Positions 42,972 through 54,855 of a DNA stretch of 64,000 nucleotides are shown piece by piece. This DNA is from Nemertoderma westbladi. Its lineage: Eukaryota > Xenacoelomorpha > Nemertodermatida > Nemertodermatidae. Every line of letters starts with the position of its first letter. The first letter of the stretch is position 1. The position numbers and the translations under genes were made by a program. The notes beneath the pieces were generated by a model, which saw only the letters and a list, made by a program, of their open reading frames with translations, did not search any database and was not told where the DNA came from. The stretch covers positions 59,505 through 123,504 of the forward strand of contig JAUCBJ010006760.1 of the NCBI GenBank assembly GCA_032718475.1, written 5' to 3'.

Positions 42972-44135
42972 TGCCCATGTGAAGAATACCAGGATTTCAC
43001 TTTTTATTGGAATTTTATAACGAACCTGCCTATTAATAGGCCAGGGTAGTTTTTGTCAAGAGTTGAGCCGTTCAAAAACACGATGTGGTTATGTGTGTAA
43101 ACCATCCAATATCTCAAAAACTCAATCAGGTACGCAAAAATTTTAATAACAAACTCTACATAGATTTTTGTTGCGCACAAGACTGTATATTTTTTGTGGC
43201 GTTTCGATCACGGGGTCACTGAAAAATAGCGGTTTTGAAAATTTAATGTCGAATTTCACCGATTTCAACTCGTCGAGTAGGCATCAACTTTTTTATTTGG
43301 GCTATTCAGTCGTTTGACCAACATATTTGAGCCTCAGAATCTTTTCAAATATCGCCAATCTCGCACAGAACGTCGCCAAAATTTGTTAGTCCGGCAAAAA
43401 AAACGCACTAATTCGTCTAAAAAGGTAAATTATTAGTTGCAGAATAATATTATTCAACTAGAAAAGCCAGTAAGCTGGCTATAAGGAGACCGTCCATAGA
43501 CAAACGTAGTGTTAGTTGGGTCCCTCATCATTCATTATCATCAACATAAAACATTTGAACGGCCCAGTGCTTACAATGATATTCCTAAAGGATTCACTGG
43601 GAAGAGCTATTCAGCTGGGGGGTAATACATTATACAAACTTACAGTTGATGTTTGATTACTGCCTGGGTTAGAGTGAGATAGTAATAAATTTGGCAAGTA
43701 ATTTACTTCTCTGCAGTTTGGGCTATCCATTCAATAAATACATGTAGTAGTACTGTAGCTTACTAGGCCCTCATGAGTACCAGCAGCTGGTGTTTCTATC
43801 GTTGAATTGATGGCAATTTTCGTGTTTTCATTTTCACTCACTCAGGGTACTGCGGTACTGGTTTGAGGGGCAGGTTCGTTTAAAGCCAGCTTGCTGGCTT
43901 TATAGTATATATGAAGATTTTTAATTTTTTTAAATTTATCTATATTAAGTGCGGTGTTTTATAGCGTTTATTTATGTCTTATAACCTGTACGTACATATA
44001 CTAATTCGTTTATTGTTTTGGTTAGATTCAGCCCTTCTGTGACCTGTGTTTTTGGTGAAAACCTGGTATTCTTCACATGGGGGTAACTGCAAAGTGAAAT
44101 ATAACGGCAGAAATTCTTGCAATCTTCACATGGGT
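42972..44135. mobile_element. TIR element, long copy (CCCATGTGAAG family)
   Basis: Ends begin near GCCCATGTGAAGAATACCA and finish with the reverse complement CTTCACATGGG. GGTTTAATA is found on both sides (42963-42971, 44136-44144), a duplication of 7-9 bp. About 1.16 kb, no transposase ORF. A 276-bp copy of the same family is at 61888-62163; the ~250 bp at the right of this copy align with it in reverse orientation, so one is a deletion derivative of the other. Duplication length suggests hAT or a similar superfamily. Confidence 0.7.
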
Positions 44136-44144
44136 GGTTTAATA

Positions 44145-44619
44145 GATTATAAAATTAATATGAAATTTCAGAAATAAAGACTAAAATGGTTGGTTTTATG
44201 GTTGTCAGAACCATAATTTTAATTACTGTAGATACTTTATTACAGTAGTACTGTATTCTAATGGAGTCTATTGACATCAGTAGGCCTATATAATATCAGG
44301 TAATATATAATCTGATATCTGTTTATTATTAATATTTGTTCAATAATGTAGGTAAACCCAACTTTGGTATGTACGTAGTGAGTAAGTCCATAAGAGACAA
44401 GAGTCTGTAAGAGACAAATGATAAAGATATAAAACTTAGGTAAATAATGATTGTTCAACTGCTGTGTCTGGTTAGGATACAATAACGTCGCCCTGAAATC
44501 AAAGTGTAATAAACCATGTTTTATTTTTATAATTTATTCTTGTTGTTTTGGGTAAATGAGTGGTATCATATGCTGCAACTTGGTCCAGTGGTGACATTCC
44601 TAGGCTTCCCAGTTCCAAT
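44145..44619. other. Gene-free stretch
   Basis: AT-rich sequence with no supported feature. Confidence 0.4.
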
Positions 44620-44965
44620 TAGGAAACCCTGACTTGATTCATCCTTTACTAGTCTATAAATGGGAACTAAGGACAATTGGGAAACAGAGCAAAAGTAAAG
44701 TAAATTTTCTTCGGCCACTAGGCCAGGGATTACGCACAAAGTCTGACGACTTATTTCCAGTGCGATCCCCCCAGAACTTTACTCCCCAGAGGAAACTCCA
44801 GTACTCATTTAGCTACCACTTAAGGATGCAAGGCAGAGATGCGCCCTGGCTGGTCCCTTTAAAGCAATCGTGACGAAACGAAAACTGCCCTGGCCCATGT
44901 GAGGATCGAACCCACGACCTACGGGAGATGTAAATTCAATGCAACCACTACACCAAGGTGGAACA
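44620..44965 (-). mobile_element. Putative tRNA-derived SINE
   Basis: On the minus strand 44965-44896 resembles a decayed tRNA: an A box (TGGTGTAGTGGTTGCA) and, about 40 bases on, a B box (GGTTCGATCC) within a plausible T-arm GTGGGTTCGATCCTCAC. The remainder runs about 270 bases downstream without an ORF. Anticodon stem and acceptor do not pair well, so a functional tRNA is unlikely and a SINE head is more probable. The 3' end is not defined. Confidence 0.5.
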
Positions 44966-45049
44966 TAGAGGGGTAATTTCACATTGGGACGAAATCTTAT
45001 TTCGCAGAGTTGGGATGGTGAAATGGCAGTGGCCGAAGAAAATTTACTT
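44698..45049. repeat. Perfect 22-bp inverted repeat enclosing the SINE head
   Basis: AAGTAAATTTTCTTCGGCCACT at 44698-44719 is exactly reversed at 45028-45049. It either marks a 352-bp TIR element or arose from two opposed copies of a dispersed repeat. Confidence 0.6.
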
Positions 45050-45593
45050 CCAGTTTAGACTAGATATCAGTGTTAACTAAGTACAGTAGTATCAATTTTC
45101 AGTTGCAATAAAACAATTCAAGTATCCACTTCTTAGTTGAAACTACTCTTAGTTGACATTATCAGGATTGATTTCGTTTTTTAATTTTTGTCACTTAGAG
45201 TGTCTTTGTTAGAATCGTATTGATATGATCAAAATCAGGAATTACATTTACACTAAAGCAAAAATCTGCGAAATTAAGAAGAGACCCATTGAGATCGTAT
45301 AATATTTGAATTTTAAGCGAATCATATTCACATATGGATATACTGTATTATGAATCGCATTACGCAAGGTTTACTATCGTAATAAATGGAAAATGATTTA
45401 ATTAATATCGGACGAGAATTTCCACTCACAGTCACTGTTCTTCGATAAATAAATAAACATGAATTAAGCACCATTGTAAAGTACTGTACCACTATTGTCT
45501 CTCCTCATAAAATATGCCATTTACTTAATTTATTAAAGTGCCGACATCGCATGGGGTTTTTAAGTTTTGTATTCCCAAACCCCGTACGACCTC
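45050..45593. other. Gene-free flank of the second BEL/Pao element
   Basis: AT-rich sequence without a supported gene. It ends with ACCTC, the target duplication. Confidence 0.45.
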
Positions 45594-46827
45594 TGTAAAA
45601 GCTTCTGTGGGATATAACTGGCCCCTTTTGCTTCGCAATCCAGTTTCCCCCCAGGCGCTGGAATACTCTAAAAAGGTTTTCTAACTGTAGATATATTCCC
45701 CTCGCCCGCAAGGTACCTTTACAGGTGTTTTAACGGACATAAAAATCATTCTGCTATATACGTGTTTTGGCGGACATGGTAAGGCAAAAAACTTGTAATG
45801 CACCAACTACCTTTCACAGCTTAGCCGTGATGATTCATATTACGACATCTAACAGCTGGTTGCTGACATGGAAACAGCCATTGGATGTATGGTTCTTTGT
45901 TTGGCTTGAGCCAATCAGAGCGATTTTTCCTGTCGACGTGTAGCTTTTAGTCGATCATAAGGAGAGTGTTCAGTCTTACTGCTTTTACTTGATACTTTGT
46001 TGTTATTGCTGTCTAAGCCAGAAACACCGGCTTTTTGGGAAGAACTCTAGTAAAACTGCTTAGATTATAGAAAGTATAACTGTTACCGGCGGTGTTACCT
46101 CACTTAATTTAACTGCACTAATCATATTGTTTGTACTGCTATTTACCGTCAGTTATTAATTGTATCTATTTGTTGATGGAAATATTGCTCTTTGGAGAAT
46201 ACGGATAAATCACCCAAAATTCCCAATTTTCTTGATACACTACAGGTTAGAGAGGCGGGCTATATATAACAATTGCGATTTATATCAATGTGGTGTGTAT
46301 TGAATCTAATGTTATTTAGTAGACACTACCTGAGTCAATTGCTGTTCTCTTTATGTGTGATCAAATATACTGACGGTCGGCAGAATAGTGTGCATGATTG
46401 TGAGTGTGATGTGACTGGTAACAAAGCATTTCCTAAAGAATGCGACTTATACTTTAATCATAAGCCTTATCGTTGCGTTTAGTATAAGTCCTAGCTCTGT
46501 TTAAATAGATAGAGCGCCACGTCCTAAAGGAACTGTTAATATTTCCCGAAAGTTAATAATATCTGTCAGAAATTACATATTAGCGATCAATCGAATAATA
46601 CAGTAGGCTTACACTGCAACCTTACACTGCAATAATAAAATCTAAGCATCCGAATTCAGCCTCCCGGGTGTAGATCCATCGGGTGAATGATCGCGCATGG
46701 GCTGGCTTCGGCTAATGTTTTGTTTATTAGCATAAAATATTGTCGTATGCTAAAGGTGTGTTAATTAACTAAAAGACATATAAATTTTGGCAGGTTAAAC
46801 TGCTAAAGGTCTTCAAAAGCGCGAACA
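45594..46827 (+). repeat. 5' LTR of the deleted BEL/Pao copy
   Basis: 1234 bp, TGTAAAAGCTTC...GCGCGAACA. Contains a TATA-like box at 46261 and AATAAA at 46634-46639. An ATG frame of 64 codons at 46288-46482 with a hydrophobic start and five cysteines lies in the LTR, but it has no counterpart I could find in the LTR of the long element. Confidence 0.95.
46261..46269 (+). promoter_or_regulatory. TATA-like box in the LTR
   Basis: TATATATAA after a GC-rich GAGGCGGGC, within the 5' LTR; the identical copy in the 3' LTR is at 56890-56898. Position is suitable for an LTR promoter. Start site not determined. Confidence 0.4.
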
Positions 46828-47015
46828 GTAACAGTTATTTATCTTATTGCAGTAGGCAATAAGGTTGCAAGTGTAGGCATTAAATACAGTTTAATACTGT
46901 TCTGTTGAACAGTAACAGTTATCTTGTATTGCAGTGTAAGCATTAAATACAGTTTAATACTGTTCTGTCGAACAGTAACAGTTTATAATCTTATTGCAGT
47001 AGGCAATAAGGTTGC
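46823..47015 (+). repeat. Triplicated LTR-leader junction
   Basis: GAACAGTAACAGTT, formed by the last bases of the LTR and the first of the leader, recurs at 46907 and 46970, each followed by a TATTGCAG segment related to TCTTATTGCAGTAGGCAATA. Repeats of the region where the reverse transcription primer should bind are unusual. Confidence 0.65.
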
Positions 47016-47351
47016 AAAATACCGTAGTGACTGGTAAAACTGAACCGGTGCTTCTGTAGGTCAGTAGGCCTAACTGTCATCACCGGTACCGGTACTGCTG
47101 TACAAGTACATTTAGTATTATTCGATTTTGATTATTGTATACCGGTAGGTCTCGATATTAAATCGGGGACGCCTGGTTTTTATTGGGATTTTACTTAGGT
47201 CTATTTCTGTCAGTTTTATTTACTAGTAAGCTAATATTGAGCAGAAGGCGTGTGACCCTGCTCAGATTGTTCAGATAATTGTAGGCTGAGCTGCTGTCTG
47301 ACTGTTGTTGAGTTTGGAGAGATTACGGCGTGTGTAGAGTTTGTCTGATAA

Positions 47352-47925
47352 AGTGCCGTTAGTAAGTTGGGGCAGCCATAAGCGGTAAAGTCAATCCCCT
47401 CTTAAAGAATAAGTCGTACTACCGTGTTAGAACGCATACTAACTAACAGTTTCAGAGTCTGCATATACTGTAGTTTATCTAGGCTTGATCGTAGTCTGCC
47501 AGTGTTTTAGCCTGTGTTTGTTTGTGTGGTCTGTTCAGGTACCGTAATAGTTATTACTCAAATATTTGTAGGCTGGATTGTTGTCTAGCTATTTTTAGGT
47601 CTGAAGGGATTGCTGCGTGTGTAGAGTTGGTCTGATCAAGTGCCGTTAGTAAGTTGGGGCAGCCATAAGCGGTAAAGTCAATCCCCTCTTAAAGAATAAG
47701 TCGGACTACCGTGTTAGAACGCATACTAACTAACAGTTTCAGAATCTGCACATACTGTAGTTTGTTTAGGCTTGATAGTAGTCTGCCAGCGTTTTGGTTT
47801 GTATCTGTTTGAGTATTCTGTACGGGTAGCGTAATATTTATTATTCAGAGTTTATGCGATTATTCGCAACATTCATGTCCCCAAGTTTATTCCTACAGTA
47901 ATTGTGCTTGTTATACATACCGTTA
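47352..47925 (+). repeat. ~287-bp tandem duplication in the leader
   Basis: Two direct copies offset by 287 bp share AGTGCCGTTAGTAAGTTGGG, the following GCAGCCATAAGCGGTAAAGT and the word GAACGCATACTAACTAACAG. It is the counterpart of the repeat in the leader of the long element (27860-28437). Confidence 0.8.
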
Positions 47926-49154
47926 TAGTTAAACTAACCCCGGTACTACATCAGGGCTGCTTGGCGTAGGTAAAGACTGACGACTTTGTGCTTCGGTCAC
48001 TCCAGCAGATGCCGTGGTTCTTTTAACTGTTCAAGTATATTTAACTACTGATTATTTGTTATACCGGTACTTGTACCTAATTTAGGGTTTGGTGTACAGT
48101 GCTTTCCGAAGTAATTAGTGTAGGTAGTATATTTGTGTTGTAAAGTGGTTGATAGGCACATTCGTTAGCTCTATTAGCTTCTGGGTAGGAACAATCCGTG
48201 ATACATAACGTAGTACCTATAGCGATACGGTTATAGGTCGTCAGGCGGTGGTATTTTCCTATCTGGACAGTACAATATATTTACTACTTATTATTTCAAA
48301 TACCGTAGTACCCTGTTCGTTGTAAGAAGCCGATCTAACCCTTTGTTAGGCTGGTTTGTAGATTTCCTGTAAAATTACCCTAAAAATTTCGTACGTAATA
48401 TTTTTGTTGTGTTTAATTAGAGAATTAATCTCACCCATATCGTAAGTAATTTGTAGTATTAAGTAACTTAGGTAAATTAGAATTATCAGTTTTAGTGTCA
48501 AATAAATAGCACTTCACTGAGAGCGCACAGCTTCTGTGTAGTGACCCCCCAGAAATAATAACATTTATTTCAAATATTGACAAAAAACCCATTTAAACGG
48601 GTATATAAATATTATAAATCAAATCAAACGATTTATAAATAGTAGGCCTGCCATACAACAACTAGGTCTCACTATCAGTTGGACTACTGCTTAAATAACG
48701 GTAATAAAGTAAGTTAAAGTAACTAAGTAACCCTAAAATATTCAGGAATTCAATTATTCTAAAAATAATTGACATACCGGTACTTACCATAGGCTTATTA
48801 TATTTATTTCTATAAATTTGAGCTGAAATCATACCGGTATTCTGTAATTAATTCTAGTAATAATTATACTTATATACTATAAGTGTCAGCTGTATACCGG
48901 TATTCAAGATAGGCCTATTATATATTTATATATATTTGTGCTAAAATTATATACCGGTACTCTGTGACAAATCTAGTCTGTAATAATACTTATATATATA
49001 TTATAAGCATACCGGTATTCTAATATATTATATATATATCACGCTACACTGAGTAGCAGTATCGGTAATTAATTATTAGGCTAACAGTGATACTGAATTA
49101 CTAGACTTGCTTTAACTGTAATATAGCAGTAGGCATTCGACTGTACAATCAAAC

Positions 49155-52100
49155 ATGGCTGACACAAGGCAAACTCTGTCAGATAGTCTCCTAGAAACAA
49201 CAGCCTGTTTCTCAGATCAAAGTGTAGAGAATCCCAGACCGAGGTCTGAAACCCCTCATACTGTAAGAAGGGCAACCCCTGCAGTGGTTGTGACAGAACC
49301 TAGGTTGGTAGAAAAGATTTCGCAATTTGCGAAGTTAGTGAAGCGCCGTTGGTCTGCCATAGGCACTCGGGCCCAAGTCAAGCGGGATCAAGAAGAAGCT
49401 ATAAAACAGCAGCAACCTCCTAGCCAAGAACCTGGTTCTCAGCGGTCCGATAGCTCCAGTAGTTCGGATACTGTTGAGCGGACGCCAGAACGCGGAGCGA
49501 AGATGGCAGATACGGTTTATGATGGGCGGCCAGCCTGTGGGGAATCAACCGACGCCACTTCTTCTCAAGTGGAAAGTGAGGTGGAAAGCGAAGTGGAAAG
49601 TGAGGTGGAAAGCGAAGTGGAAAGCGAGGTGGAAAGCGAAGTGGAAAGCGAATTAACATCAGCAGAGAAGCCGCGAACTAGAGACGCTATCGACATTTAT
49701 TTGTCCGACTATCAGCGATTCCTAGGAGACGAAGAGTTGAGGAGACGGCTGTCTGGACTTTCCCCTAATAGTGAAGGAACCAAGCTTGTGTTGGACTCAA
49801 TCGATGCCGAAATGTTAGCTGCAAACCAAGCTGAATGTGATGAAAAACTCCGCCTCATTAGAGTCCGAGAAGAACAAATAAAGAAAAGAAGGATAGAGGA
49901 ACAAAGGGCGGCGGCTATGGCAGTGGCAGAAGCAGAAAGGAGAGCATCGGAGCAGATTACCCAACTGGAGTTGGGGAATCTGCAAGAGACACAAGACAGT
50001 ATAAATAAACAGTTTACTGCTAATCAAATGCAGATGATGAGAAAATCTACTCCCAAACGCCAGAGGTACACATCCTCGGAGGAAGGCGATACTACCGATC
50101 CTGAAGGCGGAGGAAATAGATCTCATCTAAGTAGGCGTAGAAAAACATATTACCGTCGCAAATTGCCTGATTTGCCCCCAGTTGTTAAAAGACAGCTAAC
50201 TAGCACAGATTTAGGTAGTGCAGAACCCATAGAACAATTCATCCAGGTCAAAAGACTCCCTACTATAGTCGATGAACCCGAAATAATTAGGCCTGTTGTT
50301 CCCAAAGTCACTTCTGTGCTAGAGACCCCTACACTTCCAGAGCTTAACTCTAAATTCCCTTTACATAGTACTACACTGCCTGTACCCGGTGGAACAGTCC
50401 ATGCAAATACCCCTGTCCAGATAGCAGAGAGAGAAATCAATAATTTGTCTCCCGTCGTCCCGCGTCAGCCCGCTACTATGTTGGCGACTCCTGCTTCGGC
50501 GGTTGAGTGGGTGGAAGAGGGACGGCGGGGGATGAATCTCCTGCTAGGACAGATGCAGGAGACTGTCCACCAACTTAAGGGAACAGTGAGGGAAGGTAGA
50601 GCAGAGTTGCAAGAAGTGCAGCAAAGTATCGCACTAGAACGCGACAAATTAGTCAATATACAAAAAGGCATACCAATGCCCCCTGTAACGTTGTGTCAAC
50701 CCGTTAGGTCTGAAGTATTACATGCGCAAGGTGTGGAGCCTACACGCATCTCTACTGCTAGTGAAGTTGAAACTCCTATAACAAACCCTATTAAGGGTGA
50801 TTATAGACCTGTTATTAATGATATTCCCTATAGACCTGATAATGATCCGAGAAATTTATATACAGATAATTCGATATTAAATAACACGATGGTCCAAGAA
50901 AGCTTTACGCGTCAGATGGCTAGAACAGAAGCCCGCCAAGCGGTCAAAGTGGGAGAGATCGTCAAATTCAATGGAGATGAGATGAAATGGTTACCTTTCA
51001 ACGAATATTACAAAGATAGCATACAGAACTCTGTACTATCTAACGGAGAGAAACTTAGATTCCTCATCAAGTGCTTGGAAGGACCTCCCAAGTTAATGGC
51101 GTTAAAGTTTATTGGACATCCAGATGGATTGAGACAAGTTTGGGATACACTAAACATCAGGTATGGTAACAAGGATAACATAGCTAAGTATTTGTATGCA
51201 AAATTAGTAGCCCCCCGACACTTCCTTAGTAACGGGATTATAGAGTTTTCCGATGAAATTCAAGAGATCTGTAGACAACTGGACTGGTTAGGTAAGTCGC
51301 ATGAATATCAGAGTTCCATGGTTATTGGAGCCGTAGTCTCTACTTTACCAAAGGGTGGAGTATGTACACGCTGGGACAAGAAAGTGTTGTACATGAATGA
51401 ACAACAACGACGAAGTCCTACCATGGCTGATCTCATGTCTTTCTTAGATAGTGAAGTAAAATTACAACTCATAAGGCAGTCCAGAGAGAAAACATCGGAA
51501 AATAAGGTAAGTGAGAAACCCGTTTCTAGGAGAAGGATAATACCAGTGTGTTATACTGACGACGGCGAAAGCCAAGCTTCTCAAGAAGAGGACAGCGGGA
51601 AAGACATAGCAAAATCTTACTATGACAACAAGAACTATAAAGACGTAAGTAAATACAAGTCTCGAACCAGTGACAGGAGAGAACAGGTAACAACAACTCC
51701 TCCTACGTCTCCTAAGAGAATTCACGGAAGAAAGCCCGAAGAAAGAACGAGAGTGCAGAACGTTAACCAAGTTAAGGTGAGTAACATCAAACCAAAATGT
51801 GCGCTGTGCGACGGGCCCCACCGTTTGAGTGCGTGTGCAGAATTCCTAAAGAAATCCATGGCAGATAGACGTGGAGTCCTGTGGGATAAGCGGTTATGTT
51901 ATAACTGTCTCAGACGCGGACACCAGCGGCGAACCTGTTACTCTGACGCAAGGTGTGCTAAGTGCGGCGCGAAACATCATAGCTTGTTGCACACGGAATT
52001 CGAACGAAACAGCCCGAGTCAGGTAAGTGAGCCCAAATCACATGTCCAATTCAGTGATGTGAACGACACTGACCAAAGTTCTGAGTGGGAAGGATTCTAT

Positions 52101-53231
52101 ACGGACGAATTCTCCGATGCCAACGAATCCTGTTATCTAATAAATACCGCAGTGTATCGAGCACTTACTTACGAAAAGGACATCAACAATGAGTTTCCCC
52201 CAACTACTTTTGACAAACAAACATCTTGGAAAACTCCAACTTCCAATGTAGGAATCAGAGAATTTCCTGTAGTTCAAGTAAGAGTTCACGGTCTTAACAA
52301 AAGCTACATAGTGAACGCCCTCCTTGACTCCGGCAGCACAGGAACATTCATCGATCAAGAACTAGCCGAAGATATCTTTGCTGGACAACCCAAATTCCAA
52401 ACTAAGTTGAATATGTCCGGAATTATGCAGGTTTGGAAATCTACCATAACGGCAGATTACTATGTAGGTGCGTTGTCCACCCCCCAGGATAAATTAGGAG
52501 CACAAAGTATAAGGTCAGTAAAGATGGTGGCTATAAAGAACTTCGCTACTACCCAAGCAGACCTTTATAATTGGGACGAGGATGAGAGCATCCAACATCT
52601 TAAGATACCTCGATTCCAGACAGATTATCCTGGAGTGCAAATACTTATCGGCCAAAACGCGCACGAGGCGCTCGAGACATTGGAAAAACGACCTGCTCAA
52701 CCGCAGCCACTACAAACCTATGCGGTAAGAACTAGAGTAGGTTGGTACTTTACTGGTCCTTCCCGCAGAACTCTCGAAGAGAGACTACCATCAGAAAGAC
52801 TATACCAGATAAATGGTTTGGAAGTGGAGAGCAGTGAAGTGGACGAACTAACTGAGGGAACACCATACTCCTCAGATAATGACGATATTAACTCCAATGA
52901 AGATCAATGGAGACATCGCCCCAAGATGATTAATCTAGCCGACATCGCTTCCAGAGGAGCGACTCCTCAAGAACGGATAGATACTCCCGGCTGGTTAGGT
53001 GGACCCGACTCCCTAAGTAAAGAAGAAGATGAATGGCCTCCTCATCTTACCACGGCGGAGAGTAGACAGGCCAAGGGAGCGGAGAAAGTAACACGACAAC
53101 CCAATCACCCAGCTGGTCGTTTATGTTTACTGGAAAGAGACCAAAAACTGTCCAGAAACTATGGAAGGCAAGATACTCTTCCTACGACCACTTCCCTAAT
53201 CCGACAAATATCTAGGGACTCCATAACGTAA
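49155..53231 (+). CDS. BEL/Pao Gag-protease ORF with pol remnants, in-frame deletions
   Basis: 1358 codons from an ATG at 49155. It keeps the Gag region: N-terminus, a coiled-coil stretch, the Pao Gag core (VKFNGDEMKWLPFNEYY), three Cys/His knuckles (CYNCLRRGHQRRTC) and the protease with LLDSGSTGTFID. Then the frame passes over two deletions relative to the long copy. The first, after SSDNDDI (about 52890), removes about 1.8 kb with the RT, including YMDD, and RNase H. The second, after KGAEKV (about 53090), removes about 1.7 kb with the integrase. Both junctions keep the frame, so the ORF ends with the original C-terminal residues. Near codon 140 the N-terminal half is also shortened and carries a VESE repeat (12-bp unit, nt 49567-49650). 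Product: a Gag-protease protein that could still assemble particles but lacks polymerase and integrase. Confidence 0.85.
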   Translation: MADTRQTLSDSLLETTACFSDQSVENPRPRSETPHTVRRATPAVVVTEPRLVEKISQFAKLVKRRWSAIGTRAQVKRDQEEAIKQQQPPSQEPGSQRSDSSSSSDTVERTPERGAKMADTVYDGRPACGESTDATSSQVESEVESEVESEVESEVESEVESEVESELTSAEKPRTRDAIDIYLSDYQRFLGDEELRRRLSGLSPNSEGTKLVLDSIDAEMLAANQAECDEKLRLIRVREEQIKKRRIEEQRAAAMAVAEAERRASEQITQLELGNLQETQDSINKQFTANQMQMMRKSTPKRQRYTSSEEGDTTDPEGGGNRSHLSRRRKTYYRRKLPDLPPVVKRQLTSTDLGSAEPIEQFIQVKRLPTIVDEPEIIRPVVPKVTSVLETPTLPELNSKFPLHSTTLPVPGGTVHANTPVQIAEREINNLSPVVPRQPATMLATPASAVEWVEEGRRGMNLLLGQMQETVHQLKGTVREGRAELQEVQQSIALERDKLVNIQKGIPMPPVTLCQPVRSEVLHAQGVEPTRISTASEVETPITNPIKGDYRPVINDIPYRPDNDPRNLYTDNSILNNTMVQESFTRQMARTEARQAVKVGEIVKFNGDEMKWLPFNEYYKDSIQNSVLSNGEKLRFLIKCLEGPPKLMALKFIGHPDGLRQVWDTLNIRYGNKDNIAKYLYAKLVAPRHFLSNGIIEFSDEIQEICRQLDWLGKSHEYQSSMVIGAVVSTLPKGGVCTRWDKKVLYMNEQQRRSPTMADLMSFLDSEVKLQLIRQSREKTSENKVSEKPVSRRRIIPVCYTDDGESQASQEEDSGKDIAKSYYDNKNYKDVSKYKSRTSDRREQVTTTPPTSPKRIHGRKPEERTRVQNVNQVKVSNIKPKCALCDGPHRLSACAEFLKKSMADRRGVLWDKRLCYNCLRRGHQRRTCYSDARCAKCGAKHHSLLHTEFERNSPSQVSEPKSHVQFSDVNDTDQSSEWEGFYTDEFSDANESCYLINTAVYRALTYEKDINNEFPPTTFDKQTSWKTPTSNVGIREFPVVQVRVHGLNKSYIVNALLDSGSTGTFIDQELAEDIFAGQPKFQTKLNMSGIMQVWKSTITADYYVGALSTPQDKLGAQSIRSVKMVAIKNFATTQADLYNWDEDESIQHLKIPRFQTDYPGVQILIGQNAHEALETLEKRPAQPQPLQTYAVRTRVGWYFTGPSRRTLEERLPSERLYQINGLEVESSEVDELTEGTPYSSDNDDINSNEDQWRHRPKMINLADIASRGATPQERIDTPGWLGGPDSLSKEEDEWPPHLTTAESRQAKGAEKVTRQPNHPAGRLCLLERDQKLSRNYGRQDTLPTTTSLIRQISRDSIT
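49567..49650 (+). repeat. 12-bp coding repeat (VESE) in gag
   Basis: About seven copies of GTGGAAAG(T/C)GA(G/A) in frame, giving a Val-Glu-Ser-Glu array. The long element has a single unit at the matching place (QVESEA), so this is an expansion specific to this copy or subfamily. Confidence 0.85.
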
Positions 53232-54855
53232 TAACATATGGAGTGGGTGTGTGACTATATCATTTTATATTTGTTTTTATTTTATATTTATGTATGTATT
53301 ATTATGTAATATTATTATAATCGTTTTCTTTAATTTTATTTGGTAGAATGTTATTTTAGGGATTATTTAGTAGATTAGTGCAATATATTAGTGTTTATTA
53401 CGTACGTAATTATTTATAATATATATTTAGCGCGACGGCGAGAAATAATTATTTTTTCTCTTTCCTTACTGTCCGTATCATATTATAAATACGTGACTAC
53501 AGTAAGATGAAATGTCAGTACTTCTTAAAGTACAATAAAGCCACTACTATATTTAAGTATTATTGGTAGGCAGAGTATTAGGAATGCAAAGTTCAGATCC
53601 TCGTGTCTCGGCTAAACCAAGCTCTGGGTAGACCTTGGAAACGACTTGCCTCTTCACACTGACATTGCTTCGTGCGATATTGCTCTTCTACCTTACAACA
53701 AATAATACATATAGTAGCGTGATGTCCCTCTAACAGTAGCGTCAATCGCAAATAAATCTGTTAAATTTTTGACCATCTGTAATTCTAGTCGATTAAGATA
53801 TCGTGGCACCCACCGATATACTTGAAAGACAAATTCTAGAATCAGTGGTTAACGTCCCCAGACAAGTTCTGGAATAAATCGGTGCCCATCCTAAATATTA
53901 ATTTAATATTTTGTTAAAATCTGTAAAATCCCGATCCTTTAAAATTTCTAGTCAATTAAGATATCGCAGTATTTACCGATATTCTTAGAAGGACTATTTT
54001 ATAGAATTAAGGATCCTAAGTCCCCAGATATGCTCTGGAATAAAATTTATGTCAATTTAATATCAAATAATAAAATTCACGGGAATAAATTTAAATTCAT
54101 ATTCAAATGAATTTCATAAATTGTCATTTTGTACAATTTATAACATTCCCAAAATTCCAGTAATTAATAGATCATGGGAGCGGAGATTCATATTGAGTGT
54201 ACTAGAGTGTGAGAATCTCCAACATATAGTCAATAGCCGATAAAATTTATAAAATCATGCATAAAGAGGATATTGACAATTAAAGAATTACTATTAAATA
54301 ACATCCCAGATCTGTATGCATGAGGATTGCCCTAATTCTACCGCTAGTTTTCCATAATGTCACCATGGCAACACCCACGCTAGAATTAGAAACAAGTTAA
54401 AGGACCAATAAAAGCTTGCCCCATTGCGTAGCATAAGAGTATACATAGCGCACTATTAGTATCCAAGGATACATAGTAATAACGTGACATTCTGGAAGAC
54501 ACTGACTAACGAACAAATGGCCTGCATGTGTGCAGTAAGTAATGATTGTATGGAATTTGTGCGTTTGTAGGTGAATGTTACTACTAAAGTGTGTTTACAG
54601 TAGCTAATCGCAATTGTAAAGTAGCCTAACTCTACCGAGATAACCTCAAGTGGATTCAAGCCTTTGGGACGGACAGTGGTGGGACTTGTGTCGATTATCG
54701 TTGTCGTGCTGTTGCTACATGTTGGCGCAAACACTGCGACAGCGGTACATCGGCGCTGAGAAACCCACTGTCCGGGGTCAAAGCCTAGTAGGCAGCGACG
54801 CCCGCTTGCCTAAAATATTAACTCATATTGATATTAATAAACTCAGATAACAGAT
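53232..54855 (+). other. Spacer between gag-pro ORF and ORF2 remnant
   Basis: Non-coding. Colinear with 16910-18555 of the long copy, including the double block (about 53775-53885 and 53955-54060) with AATTCTAGTCGATTAAGATAT, CACCGATATA and CAGACAAGTTCTGGAATAA. Its preservation in a copy that lost other parts suggests it is needed in cis. Confidence 0.6.

Noticed and set aside
44896-44965. Functional tRNA gene on the minus strand
   Set aside because: A and B boxes are good, but acceptor and anticodon stems do not pair; better explained as a SINE head.
46288-46482. 64-codon Cys-containing frame with a hydrophobic start in the LTR (also 56917-57111)
   Set aside because: The two copies are identical because LTRs are, so conservation says nothing; the related LTR of the long element does not keep it. 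It could be worth a look if other LTRs retain it.
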